64,000 nucleotides of DNA, from assembly GCA_018806985.1 (NCBI GenBank), contig JADANN010000364.1:2721001-2785000 (forward strand), read 5' to 3'. Source of the DNA: Angiostrongylus vasorum. Its lineage: Eukaryota > Nematoda > Chromadorea > Rhabditida > Metastrongylidae. Under the pieces are notes generated by a model, which was not told where the DNA came from, did no database searches, and was given only the letters and a program-made list of their open reading frames with translations. This document shows positions 1-11,199 of this stretch, piece after piece. Position numbers and translations under genes: made by a program. How positions within the stretch are numbered: the first letter of the stretch is position 1; each line of letters begins with the position of its first letter.

Positions 1-261
1 CTGCAGGCCATGCTAGGAGTTATGTTGAGGTTCGCCATAGTCCTGCAAAGAACCTAACCACAATGTAGAAAACCTTCCTCCACTCTACAGAAGATGACGA
101 TTGTCTGCAATGGCACATGAAAATCGTCCGGGTTTTCGATACTGCGAAGAAAACCTTTGCAAGCATTGACGTATCACACAAATAAGAAATGCGCTACTCA
201 CGAAGGAGTATTTCTGAAAGGCACTCATCTAAGTTATTAAGGAGCCAAAGAGTTTAATTTC

Positions 262-480
262 CTTATTTTTTAAGTCGTCGTCGCATCTACTGCGGCGATC
301 CCAGTACTTCTCGAGCTCGATTCGTTTTCTCGCTTTCGTCGTCGACGAAGTTCTGCAGACATTTTGCATTTCGCTTGGCTTGCTGCTTGAGGGTTTCTCC
401 TTCTTTATGAACGTCGCAGAGTGCCGGTCGAATCGATTCTCCTTGCAATTTTGGGGTGAGATAGGGCTTTCTCACGTGGA
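262..480 (-). mobile_element. SINE-B copy, head lost
   Basis: Matches the 3' part of the family (gatcccagtacttctcgagc, gattcgttttctcgc, gtcgcagagtgccggtcgaa). Degraded. Confidence 0.5.
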
Positions 481-1567
481 TTGGAGTAGAGGTAAGAAGG
501 GTCAAGAAGCACCTTGCTTCCTTATAGACTGCATCAGTCACGACTACAACGTGCTATCCCTCAATAGTTTAAATAAGAGAAGAAAACCAACAAAAAATTC
601 AAGAGCTACTGACAAAAATGCGATTATGGAAGAGGGATGACTTTAAAGGAAATATAATCGAATTCTAGCTGTTGCGCATCAAATCTTAATTTATGTGCTA
701 TTTCTCTATGAACAATAATGACTTTGGAAGAAGCTCTACTGCCACTTTTAAACTGTTAACGATATCCGGTAGATCGCAACTTGTTAAATGTAGTTACTTG
801 GAATTCCGTTATGATATTTTCTTCTTCAAATTCTTATCATTGTCTCTTTCAGATCAGCATTGTCCAACTATTTCTAAATCGTTTAAAAATCATCAGCGGT
901 CCGAAGATTTTTCTACTAAAGTGGGACTGGAGCATCGTAACAGTTAATGTATATGAAGAAACTCCTGTGATATTTGTATTACCACTAAGATGTTCATGTC
1001 AGTTGAATCGATGTTCACAGCCAGATAAAGTTGGCTTACTTGTTGCTTTTTTTCTCCTTGAAAACTCCGGATTGACTTGTGTCAAACCTGCAGTGTGCAG
1101 TTTAGTGCTACGCACTTTCTGTTGCACATTTTGACTCCGAAAATCACAAATTGTTAAAGGATGAGAAATGGAGGCGCGATGAAGAGAAAAAAAACCCTTA
1201 TTCACTTTACGGGTTTCGCCTTTCATTCGACGTCATCTCCTTTTTAACCAATGAACAAGAAAACTGAGCGGTTCTGTATAAATAGCATTGTTTGGGATCT
1301 TCGGTGTTTCAATAAGAGTACTTATTCCTAGTTCTGGTGATAGACAGTTCATCAACTTATAGTGGCACGTTCATTTCAAGGGTTTGCTAGTGAAAACCAG
1401 GGCTTTGAAGATGTAAAGGGCGTCCCATTGCCATCGACAATTGGCGTTTGAATAAGCAAAAGCATGTCCAGTTTTAACCACTGGTGAGAACCGTAACGTA
1501 ACCAAAACAACAGTATCGAGAAATCCATGCTTTTTACTGATAAGTTAAGACGAGCTTGTTATAGAAC
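481..1567. other. no supported feature
   Basis: Short open frames on both strands but no frame with matching splice signals and no known repeat. Confidence 0.5.
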
Positions 1568-1953
1568 TTGGAACTTGGAACACATCAGCCGAATTTGGTA
1601 CTAGAAAAAACTCGACAAGTGAGTACGGCAAAACTGGACGCAAATCAAGAACGCTTTCACGATGGACTATTTTTTGCTGATCTCTTATGGCCCGATACCG
1701 AACCGTCGCTAGGTGGCATTGTAAAATACGAGAAGAAATGGATCCCGTGCAAGAAACGAGAATGGTGTGCGCAGTCTTACAACACTATTGTAACACTGCC
1801 GGAGACCAATTAGCGTCACAAACAGACGATGATAACTTCAGCTTTTTCCATGGTTTTCAGGTTAAATTATTCACTATAGCTTCTTGGATCCTGGTGAAAT
1901 CTATGAAAAGTCTTGACTATGTAAAACACCTAAATCATCATCAACGCTTCTAA
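1568..1953 (+). other. unassigned open region, two overlapping frames
   Basis: Two overlapping plus-strand frames stay open here: one ends at 1813; the other runs 1687-1953 and contains CKIREEMDPVQETRMVCAVL. A donor-like site follows the second at 1861 (ttttcag/gttaaat). Neither is recognised, and no matching exons were found on either side. Confidence 0.15.
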
Positions 1954-2279
1954 GAGGCTGTCTACTATCAGTCGAATTAAGGTCTTATACCTGGTGGACA
2001 CCCACTATTAATGCTATTTGTCAGAGAAAATAATGGAACTTGATGTGTCTATTAAGGAGCGCATGGCATAAACTGCAGAAATATCCTGGAAATAGTTCCA
2101 AATTGTTTTGAATTTGCTAATTAGCTGTCAGCAATTATCTGAACTGCCAATGCTACCCAAAAACTTCAAGTTCAAGCTAAGCTCAAGCAGTTATCTCTTA
2201 AAACTTTATAAATTCCTCGATGGCTTCAACTCTTCTTTTTTTGCTCACGTGGTCGAATACTCGTCTATAACGCTCGTTA

Positions 2280-2625
2280 AGGTTGTGCAGACCGAATAGC
2301 CACGGAGGACTTCCATCATCACAGGTAAAAAGACGACAGAACTTATTGCCTACATTGTGGCCGAGGCGAGTTCTTTCCTTTAGTGACGAAATGCAGGCGT
2401 CCCCAAGGACGGCCACCTACACGTTGGGCGGACGTGTTCGTAACCAAAGTTACTTGCAGCTTCAGTTGTTTTACAGATCACGGTACGAGACTCGCTAGCA
2501 CTACCATGTTTTAACAAGACAACCACCATGGACTAAGACTGCGAGAGAAAGGAACGAATGGCATATGTGCTGGGATCCGCACAACTCGTGGGGATGGACC
2601 GTCCAAGTATCCAAGTAAGTAACTA
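2280..2625 (+). mobile_element. 3' end of an RTE-clade LINE
   Basis: Contains the RTE C-terminal motif GRPPTRWADVFVTKV near 2400-2450, then the end IRTTRGDGPSKYPSK followed by stop and a short aagt repeat (aagtaagtaac). Stops and frameshifts interrupt it. The last 50 bp matter because SINE-D copies end in the same sequence. Confidence 0.65.
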
Positions 2626-2702
2626 ATGATCTGCATGTAATATTGGTTGTTTGTTAATTTCATTAGGTGTTAACACAAATAAGAGGATAATTTCAAAACA
2701 CA

Positions 2703-4214
2703 ATGGAGATAAACGATACTAATCGTAATGAAATTACAAAGTATTCGGGTGAATCAATTTATGCTAAGCTTGAAGAGGTGCGGCAGTTCTCTCTTTCGAA
2801 TGTGGAGAGGCTTTCCGCCTAATCAGTGCTTTTCACAAATATTCTGATTTTCATAGATATTCTGGTGGCTTACGAAGGTCGGAATAGAAAGTGGTGAAGA
2901 CCGAATTTTTTTTGTTGTTGCTTTGGAATCTGTGAAATTGGTGAGTTTTCCTGAAAATATATCAGGTTTTCTTCTCTATTAAGAGGATTATGCTAACCCT
3001 CAAGTAACGATTATTCTTCAGGTTACACAGATGTCGATGAATTTGGCAGATTTTATTAAGGATGTGTTCTTGATAGCAGCGGTAGGCCAGTTATCCCATA
3101 TGTCCAGCACCGGTCATGTTCATTTCGATAATAAGTTCTCATTCTTAGTTGCTATTCGGTGTATCCCTTGTCGTAGTGGGCACATACATTTATCGGTTGG
3201 CATTTATTCCAAGAGATGATGATAATTATAGTGTAAGTAATATACTCATTGTTATTGCGTTAAACGTTTGTCTTAGCCCAAACAGAACGTCTGAAATTGT
3301 TGTAGCTGAGGAGAAGCGGCGGCAACGATCTCAGTGCCTATGAACAACGAAAGAAATGGAGAAGACCCACGGCAAGGCACGTTATATCACCTATGTAATG
3401 GTTCTCATAAAAGAGATTCAGAGGTGATGTAAGGGCTTAATCCTCTTCAACAGCTAAGAGCTTTTACTGTACATAAAAAAAATAGTGACAACAATACTGT
3501 AATCACTACTGTGGAAACGGCTTCGATATAAAGTGAACCATGAACTCGCAGGAAATAACTACCAGAAATTCTTAGCAAGACTCGAAAAACAAAGTGTAAA
3601 TTTCAATTGCATACTTTTAATAGACACAGAATGTTGTTCGATTAAATCTATGCAGAATTTGTGAACATCGAAAGAGGCCTCAAAAAGGATGAGGGTGAAG
3701 AAGAGGTGTCATACTACACAAGGGGAAATGACATTCATGTGAAAATCACAATGACCCAGATTTGAGAGGGTGCTTTATGTTCCAATATACAATGTGTTAA
3801 GAGACCAGGATATCTTTTGCACTAATCTACTAGTGCTCAGAGACAACTAGTTTAGTGATTTGAGCAGCACGAACTCAGAGAGCCATGAAGCAGAATCCCC
3901 GTCTGAACGACAAGAAGGAGGAAATCATCAAGTAAGTATCCAGTTTCTAGACGGTTCTTGGACATTTTGGAGAAGAAAATTTCGAAAAACTTTCTTTGGT
4001 AGTTTAATATCATTTCTGTACCCAAAAAAAAACTGGAAAAGTTAAAACAGTTTCTTGTGTGCGGTTGTCAAGTATGACGAAAAAAAATTGTAGGACCTTG
4101 GACGACAAGTAGACGTAATAGTTCAAGCCCCGTCACCATATCGAACGTCAGTGAACAAGGTAATGATTGAACACTGGACACTTGTCATTGAAATTTCTAT
4201 CTTCGCAGTTATGA
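2703..4214 (+). CDS. small single-pass membrane protein (multi-exon model)
   Basis: Exons 2703-2777, 2857-2877, 3022-3081, 3149-3232, 3851-3931, 4094-4159 and 4209-4214 all join in phase 0 with GT-AG introns, giving about 130 residues. The start follows a likely trans-splice acceptor (tttcattag at 2666) and a short leader. The N-terminus is polar, then IFWWLTK, then a strong membrane segment (LLFGVSLVVVGTYIYRL, about residues 53-69), then FIPRDDDNYS and an acidic Ser/Glu-rich tail (SSTNSESHEAESPSER). Alternatives: a stop-containing exon at 3277-3294 would end the protein after NYSPKQNV; an extra exon near 3657-3732 is open but needs a different upstream donor. I do not recognise the protein. 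It may be a one-TM accessory subunit, but that is only a guess from the shape. Confidence 0.5.
3657..3732 (+). CDS. optional exon inside the small membrane-protein gene
   Basis: After the acceptor atctatgcag there is an open block rich in charged residues, containing FVNIERGLKKDEGEEEVS and then YYTRGNDIH before a weak donor (gtgaaa). It needs a phase-1 upstream donor; the membrane exon could supply one at 3236. It then rejoins the following exon in phase 0. It may be an alternatively used exon of the gene at 2703-4214. Confidence 0.25.
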
Positions 4215-4239
4215 GTTAACTGCAACCGAGAAGAGCGTT

Positions 4240-4510
4240 CGGCTCGTTGGTTGCAAGTGCATTGCACCTACACAACGAATCATCTGCTGGTTCAATCTCA
4301 CGTTGCCGGTTCACCACACTTTCCACCGTCTAGGATCGACAAATTACTACCAGACTTGTCTGTGATGATATCAGCAATGCCTTGACAGGCATCTTCAAGT
4401 CAATGTCCAAGCCAAATATGCATTCAATCCTATCTATGCTAGGAATAGAGTCGAATGCAGGGCGGGTTCTTCAGTATTTGATCAACGCAGAGTTTGTCAT
4501 TTATCCTTCT
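4240..4510 (+). mobile_element. SINE-A copy, degraded
   Basis: Recognised by its body (taccagacttgtctg) and tail (atatgcattcaatc, gtcgaatgcag, gatcaacgcagag). The tRNA-like head is badly eroded. Confidence 0.5.
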
Positions 4511-4759
4511 AATTCCATTCGATCAAACTCGGCTGGTTATCGCTGGTCGTGATGAATATTTTAACACCAAATCATTTTTTTTCTAAATATGGAACAAGTA
4601 TGCAACTCTTGTCGTCCATATTTCAAACTGTGAAGATTCTGAAATCTTTTTCAGAACGTCGTCACTGTATCCTGTCCTAAAAGGCCGAATGGTGAGCGAT
4701 TCAGAAAAGAACAATGTTATCGAGCACAGTTTAGCTTTTTTTGGATAATTACCGCATTT

Positions 4760-5039
4760 TCAAGTGATAACGAAATGGGGAATGTCAACGATGTCTTTGG
4801 GAAACGCTAAGCCAAAGGTATCTTCAAAGTTTTTCACTGACCCATATAATTCTCGCATACTGCTCTTCTGGTCTTGAAGGTCACGAATTGACCACATCGG
4901 GAAGATTACAAACAGTTTAGGGATATTTTCTGTGAATATTTGTTTTCTCTGGAGCTTTTTTTTCCTGTGTCCACATAAGCCGTCGCCTGCTAACCAGACA
5001 TCCCAAGATTCGCTGCCGAGAATTCTTTGGTGATTTCCT
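4760..5039 (-). CDS. candidate terminal exon, unknown product
   Basis: On the minus strand, after a good acceptor (cagcttgcttttag), a roughly 92-residue open frame runs to TGA. It contains the stretches NIPKLFVIFPMWSIRDL and FEDTFGLAFPKDIVDIPHF. It reads like real protein, with mixed hydrophobic and charged residues and no low complexity. No upstream exon was found, and a SINE-A copy lies just beyond its 3' side. The family is not recognised. A decayed gene or transposon fragment is possible. Confidence 0.3.
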
Positions 5040-5785
5040 AAAAGCAAGCTGACATCAGCTGATACAACACATATTCACCTCATGTGATGAATCTCTAGCT
5101 TATTAACAGCCAGGCCGCATGTCAAATTTATGGGCTAGCGTTTTAGTGATAATGCGTGGACTGAAATTTCCCGCGTATTGAGTGGAAGAGATTCACGTAC
5201 ACTTAAGGGATAGGATTCTTGTTCTCGCCTCATTGATTTACTTACACAGTTCGCAGGGGCGCTATCGCAATCAGATATGCGTGCATGGAAAGAGTTGCAT
5301 GGTGGGGAAATGTGTTGTATACCTAAGCGGGTAAGAATAGACATGCACTAAAATTGACGTATATAAGATCAGGGCGTTCAAGGCTTCCCTCAAAGTCGTT
5401 CTCGAAACGAGCTGTGGTGGAGCACGGTGAGCAGCATCCCTCATAAAAAAGACTGAATGTAACAAATCTCATTCCTTCCTTCGTGTATCCTCAGAAGAGC
5501 CTCGATTATGGTAACATAGAATAGAACTAGGAGCGAAAAAAACCGTTAGAGTCTGAGGGTATCATAATACCGTTGAGAACTTGAGGATGCGAGCCATAAA
5601 GAATAAGATTGACTTTATTCCACTTGCTGGGACGACATGGAAATAACTCCATTTAAATACCCTTTGTCATTGCGGTAAGGAACAAAAATGAGAAACACAA
5701 GGCAGGAGGCTTAACAGTTTTGAAGCCTTCGTAAACAGGGAGTTAACCGTGAGCATCTATTACGTAGAAATACTAAGGAATTAGG

Positions 5786-5946
5786 GCCGCTTTCGGCGCA
5801 GTGGTTAGAGATGTTTTGCGAAGTATGCGGTCATCCACTGCAAGTTTGTCTAGGGAACAAACTATACCAAACTGATCTCGGACGATAAAATTGCTGACTT
5901 CGGTAGGCACCGCAAATCGTTATGGACAAAATATGCATCCAGTCAC
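5786..5946 (+). mobile_element. SINE-A-like head and short tail, degraded
   Basis: Head ggcgcagtggttagagatg keeps a box A-like sequence. The body is shortened, then cggtaggcaccgcaaatcg and atatgcatccagtcac match the SINE-A tail. Confidence 0.4.
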
Positions 5947-5960
5947 ATCTATTATGCTTT

Positions 5961-6180
5961 CTTTTACATGACCCGTCAACAGATCTACTGTGCGGGTCCT
6001 AGCACTTGAATTTGATTCGTTTTCTTCGCATTCATTTACTACAAAGTTGTTTAAACATTTCGTGTGTTGTTTCGGATGCTGGTTGAGGATTTCGTCTGCT
6101 TTATTAATGTCGCAGAGTGTTGGTCGAGTCGATTCTCTTTGCAATCTTGGAGAGAGCCGAGCTAAGGCGTTCACACATGA
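5961..6180 (-). mobile_element. SINE-B copy, head lost
   Basis: Contains ctactgtgcgggtcctagca, attcgttttcttcgcattca and gtcgagtcgattctctttgc in family order; stops before the tRNA-like head. Confidence 0.55.
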
Positions 6181-6240
6181 ACTGGAGGAGAGCATTAGGA
6201 TGAGGTCGAACAAATACTTTGATTCCTGGTGGACTGCATG

Positions 6241-7106
6241 ACTAACAGCTTCTCAACCCCTTTCTCACCCATCTTTAATGCTTGTTAAAGTGCTTTACAA
6301 TTTTGACGTCTGGAGTTTCAAACTTGTTGACCAATGAGTAGTGGTAATGTTCGACTACTGTTTCTCACCTGTTGAACGGAACATTTACACCGATTATCAG
6401 GTAAAAGCACTTTATGTGGACATGAAAAACTGCTCTGTGAAAGAGGATATGTCTACCAAGTTGTAATCGGCGAAACGAACTGATATTGGTCTGAGAGGAA
6501 CGTCTTAGTGTTGCACAATAGAATCTACCAGTTAAAACGGAGTGAATAAACTATGCAATTATTTAGTTCCCTAATAATAGGGGATACCGTCCACGGCAGT
6601 TTACAGCTCTAAAATTCTTCAACGAGTGAGTCCCTCAGGGGAGTGTGAATTCCAGTAGAACTGACCACAACACCTCGCTTGTTTTTGGGAGGATAGCTTG
6701 AGAATATAGATGAAAAATATCAATGATTTGCAGCAGTAAACGAGGTACACGCTCAATATGTGGGGAGATAGCCAAGCGTTTGCAATTCATCAACAAATGC
6801 TTGCTGAAACTACAGCTGAAACGCTACTTAGGAGCCGCATTAATAGCCGACAACTTCTACCTTTTATCTGAGGGATGCAGGAAAGTGGCACTGATTATTT
6901 GCTGTTGAGGTTGAAACGGAGATGACAGGTTCTCCATTTCTACAACTTCTACGGCCAAATCAATCTTTCTTCCTAATCTATCAAGAAAAAAACAGTTATT
7001 CTTCGCTGATCTACGGTTAACATAGAGAAATCAACCCGTCGTCAGCAGTTAACTCCTAATCTGCCTGCTGTACTACATCTGAATTGTTTGTACCACCTTA
7101 GTAGGA
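6241..7106. other. mostly empty; one weak open block
   Basis: At about 6747-6870 (+) a frame containing YTLNMWGDSQAFAIHQQMLA is open to a stop, but lacks a convincing acceptor. Nothing else is supported. Confidence 0.3.
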
Positions 7107-7491
7107 CCTCCCACAGTTTGCCGCCTCACCGTGGCTGGGAGGTGTTCCTGGGTGTCGGACTGCGATGTACAGCGGGGGATTCATCCCCTGGTAGGGTCTC
7201 CCAAGGTGAGAAGGAGTCCGGCGTTTCCATCAGGAAGCCTAGCTAAGAGTAAACCAATACCAGGATCCACCACCGTCTTGGTATCAAAATCGCATGAGGG
7301 CAAATCTCCCTCTGATCCAGAAGGGCTGCGACTGCCTGTCGTGGTGACGACCTGGGGCAGACTTTCGCTAGGCTATCCACGGGATTCCAGGGAGCGAAAT
7401 GGCTTTACCAGCAAATCTCCGAAAAGTGGTGATTATGCAGGGGCCTGCACAACTAGTGAAGACGGGTCGCTCAAATTCAAGTACAAGTACC
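7107..7491 (+). mobile_element. SINE-D copy (LINE-tailed repeat)
   Basis: About 385 bp, from gtttgccgcctcaccgtgg to the end acaactagtgaagacgggtc and aagtacaagtacc. The long open frame inside it (7131-7571) is not a gene. The 3' end matches the RTE 3' end at 2570-2620. Confidence 0.75.
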
Positions 7492-8344
7492 TTATTAGGT
7501 CCCACAATATATTCCTGCCAGCAAGTAGATTTCCGAAAAGTGTCCCTTGGATTGTATCAAAACGATCATGAAACTCACCGGAGTACCGTTTACGCTCTGT
7601 TATTAACTTTCATCCACTTAAGTATGGTGTTCGATTAGTATGGAACTGCTCAGTAACAAGCAAGTCGTCTCACTGAGTATATAAATGAATCACTAGTTCT
7701 ACATGACACCAGACATTCTATTGGATTAGGTCGCCGCGGTTTCGCTGGTATTTAACATTCATGCTTACCAGTTATGTATTCATTGTGCCCCCCAAAACGG
7801 AACGCAAAAGCACGATGACCGACTTAGATGCATGACGAAGTCAAAAGAAATGAGGAGTGAAGCTAAAAAAAATATCGATGCTTTGCTAATGTACTAGGGC
7901 AGTACACTTTGCACTGCCTTATAAACTTTGACGTCGAAATCATCATCAAGTTGGCTAAGCACGTAGTGCGTCCAAACGACCATCGTTGTACATCAACTGT
8001 CAAGAATGTGCCGACAGGCAGGTGATAGTGGTGATCAACTGATAGCCTTAAATAAATTCTTGCCAACTTAGCACTGCTCATACTTTTTCCTATATCGTAG
8101 ATTAAAAAATGATGAAAACCATCCTGCAATCACAACATTTGCGCCTTTGAGATAGCCTTATTAGCGAAACGAATTAGTCAGTCAAGAAGGACATTATCAA
8201 GAGATCAGAAACGGATCTAAACAGATGACGGTAAACGATGTTAGCACTTCCACGTGATATCACAGATTGGCCTTACATGTACTCTCACAAACCTCCATGT
8301 TATCACGCATCGCCGATTTCAAGAATAGTCCTAGTTAGAATTAA
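7492..8344. other. no supported feature
   Basis: AT-rich sequence with short frames only. Confidence 0.5.
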
Positions 8345-8660
8345 TATAGGTATATAAATGTATTTTTATTTATATGATCTTATAAACTGATCTTGTTGAG
8401 CTGATGCGAGCCTGGTATAAGTTTTCGATGTCGTGGTGTTGTTAGTGCTGCTGGCCGATGGTTGACGTTTCGGCGATATCGCTTTCCTCAGTGCCTGGAC
8501 GTATATTATGTAACATCAGCCCTATATTCGGTGAAATATTTTTAGTATTAATGAAGGTTTAACATATAAATAAGCGTCATACTGATCAAAAACTACTCAC
8601 CGTGCTGTTACGAGTGGAACTGTTCGCGTGTTGTTCACGCGGGACTGCGAGCGAGACCCA
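8345..8660 (-). repeat. hammerhead-bearing dispersed repeat, copy 1
   Basis: Minus strand order: an upstream block with ccactcgtaacagcacgg, the hammerhead-like motif, a short AAC-rich part, then acttataccaggctcgcatc and a tail giving gatcatataaataa. No coding frame. Confidence 0.5.
8459..8495 (-). other. hammerhead-like motif, degenerate stem I
   Basis: Minus strand: ctgagga box, palindromic stem II gcgatatcgc, gaaacgtc kept; stem I ggca/aacc no longer pairs. The shared 3' block lies at about 8345-8440. Confidence 0.4.
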
Positions 8661-9006
8661 TCCAAGGGTCAAAAAAATCATTTTGGAATAAGGCGCCAGG
8701 TCACGTGTGATAGTGAGACATTCGTCTTTTCAGTTCATCTTTGGATTTTTGAAATGTACACAAAAGCGCCTTAAGAGTCTTTCGCGTTGATGCTTTCGAT
8801 TCTTGCGCTAGAATCCGCACAGTCACTTCGAAATCATTGCCGTTGTGCTTTTTGTGCCCTATGCGTACCTCGAGGAGTGCCTTGACGAATTTTGACCTTC
8901 CTATGTAGGTGTTATTTTATGCGGACACAAATAGGTCTACCCGTTTTGCCAATGTATTCCTCACCTCATGCCTTACATGTACTCAGGTATGTTGCACCTG
9001 AACTAC

Positions 9007-9012
<6 letters not shown>

Positions 9013-9079
<67 letters not shown>
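9013..9079. repeat. (TA)n microsatellite
   Basis: About 33 uninterrupted TA units; the YIYI open frames there are artefacts. Confidence 0.98.
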
Positions 9080-9083
<4 letters not shown>

Positions 9084-9227
9084 ATATGTGGTATATATAG
9101 CTAACCAAGCTAACGATAGTCTTGGCACTGGGCTGACTTTATTGCCATTTAGACCAATAATGAATTTGAGAAGTCATCAGATACAAAAATAATCGCCACT
9201 TCAACACACTGTGAAAAGAAGAAAACT

Positions 9228-9705
9228 ATGCCTGTAGGCGTCACTCTCTTGCCTACCAATGTTCCAGTCCAACCATTCACGCTAAACATCCCCGCGGGAA
9301 TTCCAATTACAGTGAACGTGATCAACCACCAGAATGAAGTTGGGCTTCAAAAGGTACGTGATACCTTGGCATACCTTTCGAAAGGTTGAGTTCAAGAGAA
9401 TGTTTGTTGCCATAAGATCATCAAAATGACCATTCTTTTGCACCACCTGTTCATCTCGCTGTGAACAAATCGCACCTACAATCCATACATGAGCGATTCA
9501 CTCGGCACTATAGAAAACCCCTGTTTAAGAAAAATTCGAGGTGGTTTGAACTACGTTGTGTGTGAAAATCAGATTTTTTATTCTGCAGGATACACCGATT
9601 GCTATGGAGAAAGAGACGAATTCTATAAACGTAAATAAAATTTCAGGTCAGTTTTCCGGAGTGAATCACTGTTTTTCTCAGCTGCCTAATCTTATCTTAA
9701 TCTAG
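9228..9705 (+). CDS. candidate small three-exon gene
   Basis: Exon 9228-9353 starts with ATG, encodes 42 residues (MPVGVTLLPTNVPVQPF..., ending NHQNEVGLQK) and meets a strong donor gtacgt. Exon 9589-9630 follows acceptor ttattctgcag and encodes DTPIAMEKETNSIN before donor gtaaat. Exon 9682-9705 follows gtttttctcag and ends LPNLILI-stop. All junctions are phase 0, giving 63 residues. The second exon could instead end at 9646. The protein is rich in Pro, Val and Ile, with no signal peptide and no recognised family. It sits about 150 bp after the long (TA)n array and before two SINE-A copies. Confidence 0.4.
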
Positions 9706-9764
9706 ATCTGAGTGGTTGTGACCGATTCTTTCTAAACTAAGCACGTATTACTTATCTGAGTGGA

Positions 9765-9930
9765 CAGCTGCATCGAACTGATACATCGATGCCCCACTGC
9801 AAGTTATTGTATAAGCCAAATATGCATTCAATCACCTAAGCTGTGGTAGGAATGGAGTCGATTTCATAGTCCATCACTCAAAGATGTGCCAGCGCCGAGC
9901 ATTTCATCCTCTGTCGTCTATGCCAGTTTC
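9765..9930 (+). mobile_element. SINE-A 3' part
   Basis: Matches the family tail: atacatcgatg, then atatgcattcaatcacct and a gccgagcatttcatcct end. The 5' half is missing. Confidence 0.5.
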
Positions 9931-9952
9931 ATTAGTTTTTTTGCTTCGTTGC

Positions 9953-10170
9953 TCTGGGCGCTGATCAGTCCCTAATGTGATCTGGCCTTTACAATGATTC
10001 GCGATGGCCTATCGATGTATCGAGCGATGTTGCTGTCCTCCCAGACAAGTTTGGTACCAATTTGCCGACCCCGGAGGGATGGAAGGTTTAGTGGGCCATG
10101 GGCGCGGGGGATCGATTCCACGTGTGCGTTGCAGGGCGCCTCCGACCACTGCGCCACAAGCGCCCTTTTT
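9953..10170 (-). mobile_element. SINE-A copy with intact head
   Basis: On the minus strand the head reads ggcgcttgtggcgcagtggt with a box B-like ggaatcgatccc, then the typical body (accaaacttgtctgggagga). Most of the tail is deleted. It lies tail to tail with the SINE-A fragment before it. Confidence 0.75.
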
Positions 10171-10796
10171 TATTCAATACTATTCATCAATTCCGTTTGT
10201 CAATACCTTACGAGTTGCTTGGTATCATAAGAGATTCCAATCATTGGGATATTTTATTGTCAGAGAGATGTGACCAGTTTTTATTAGATCTCTCCAACAA
10301 GCTCACATTCTTCGACATGGTATGCACCTTTTTGCATGGAAACTTCGATCGATCAATCGAAATTAGATCCAAAAAGTTGTCTGAGGGTTAGAAAACTCTC
10401 TACAACCACAAGGTTTGGCCTGGTAAAGATTTGTGGAGAGGTCGCGTGATGCGTTGGTAATATTGAAATGCCTAATCAACTAACCACAACTGTACGAAAT
10501 CTGCAAGGCTAAGAAGTCTCAACCACCCGTTATTTTTATAATGTTGTTGGTAGTAAATGATAGTTACGTGCAAACTACAACATTACAGAAGGACCAGTAT
10601 TTTCTACAGTATGAAGAATGGTAGAGGAATTGCTGGCCAACCAAATGTACCACTTAGTAGAAGTGACGATATAGCTCTCTTTCACTGCACTCATTTTCAA
10701 TCATTTTGGGAGAATAAAATATTTGATATAAGCCTCCAAGCCATTTTGCGCGGAGATACCGGATACGGTACTGCGAAAAATTAAATGCTTATTTGT

Positions 10797-11020
10797 ACCG
10801 ATTCCGATGTAATGCCGATTTGGGCTGCCCAGATCAATCCCGTTGACGGGTGATTGCTTATGGCACTGATCGATAGAACTAGATGACAGAGAGGCGAAAC
10901 GAAGGACCCGCATGTTGTGGTGGTGAACGCGTTAGCCCCGGAAAGGGTAATAGCGCGTGCATTCCTCACCACAGACACCTGCGGTCCGGAGTTTTGCAAA
11001 TACTTCAGCACTATTGTGGT
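10797..11020 (+). mobile_element. SINE-C copy
   Basis: Landmarks: gatcaatcccgttgacgg, gaggcgaaacgaaggaccc, then the tRNA-like core gtggtggtgaacgcgttag, and cctgcggtccggagttttgc. Confidence 0.72.
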
Positions 11021-11199
11021 TGGTAATTTGTATGTACGAAATAACGCTGATTTTTTTCTTGTTTGACAACTCTTAGTCATACAACACTAGTTATGTTTGT
11101 CTACAACAGTGCGCCATTATCAGATAAAATCGTCTAAATATTACTATCTTGGATACTTCAATAGCCCGTCTGAGCAAATTAGGCTCCGGCATACTTTGG

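Noticed and set aside
7131..7571. 146-codon open frame
   Set aside because: It lies in a SINE-D copy; the same frames appear, broken, in the other copies, so it is a repeat and not a gene.
8892..9192. Ile/Tyr repeat proteins
   Set aside because: Simple translation of the (TA)n array.
10004..10273. Overlapping open frames of 78-97 codons
   Set aside because: They are translations of a SINE-A head and body in several frames.
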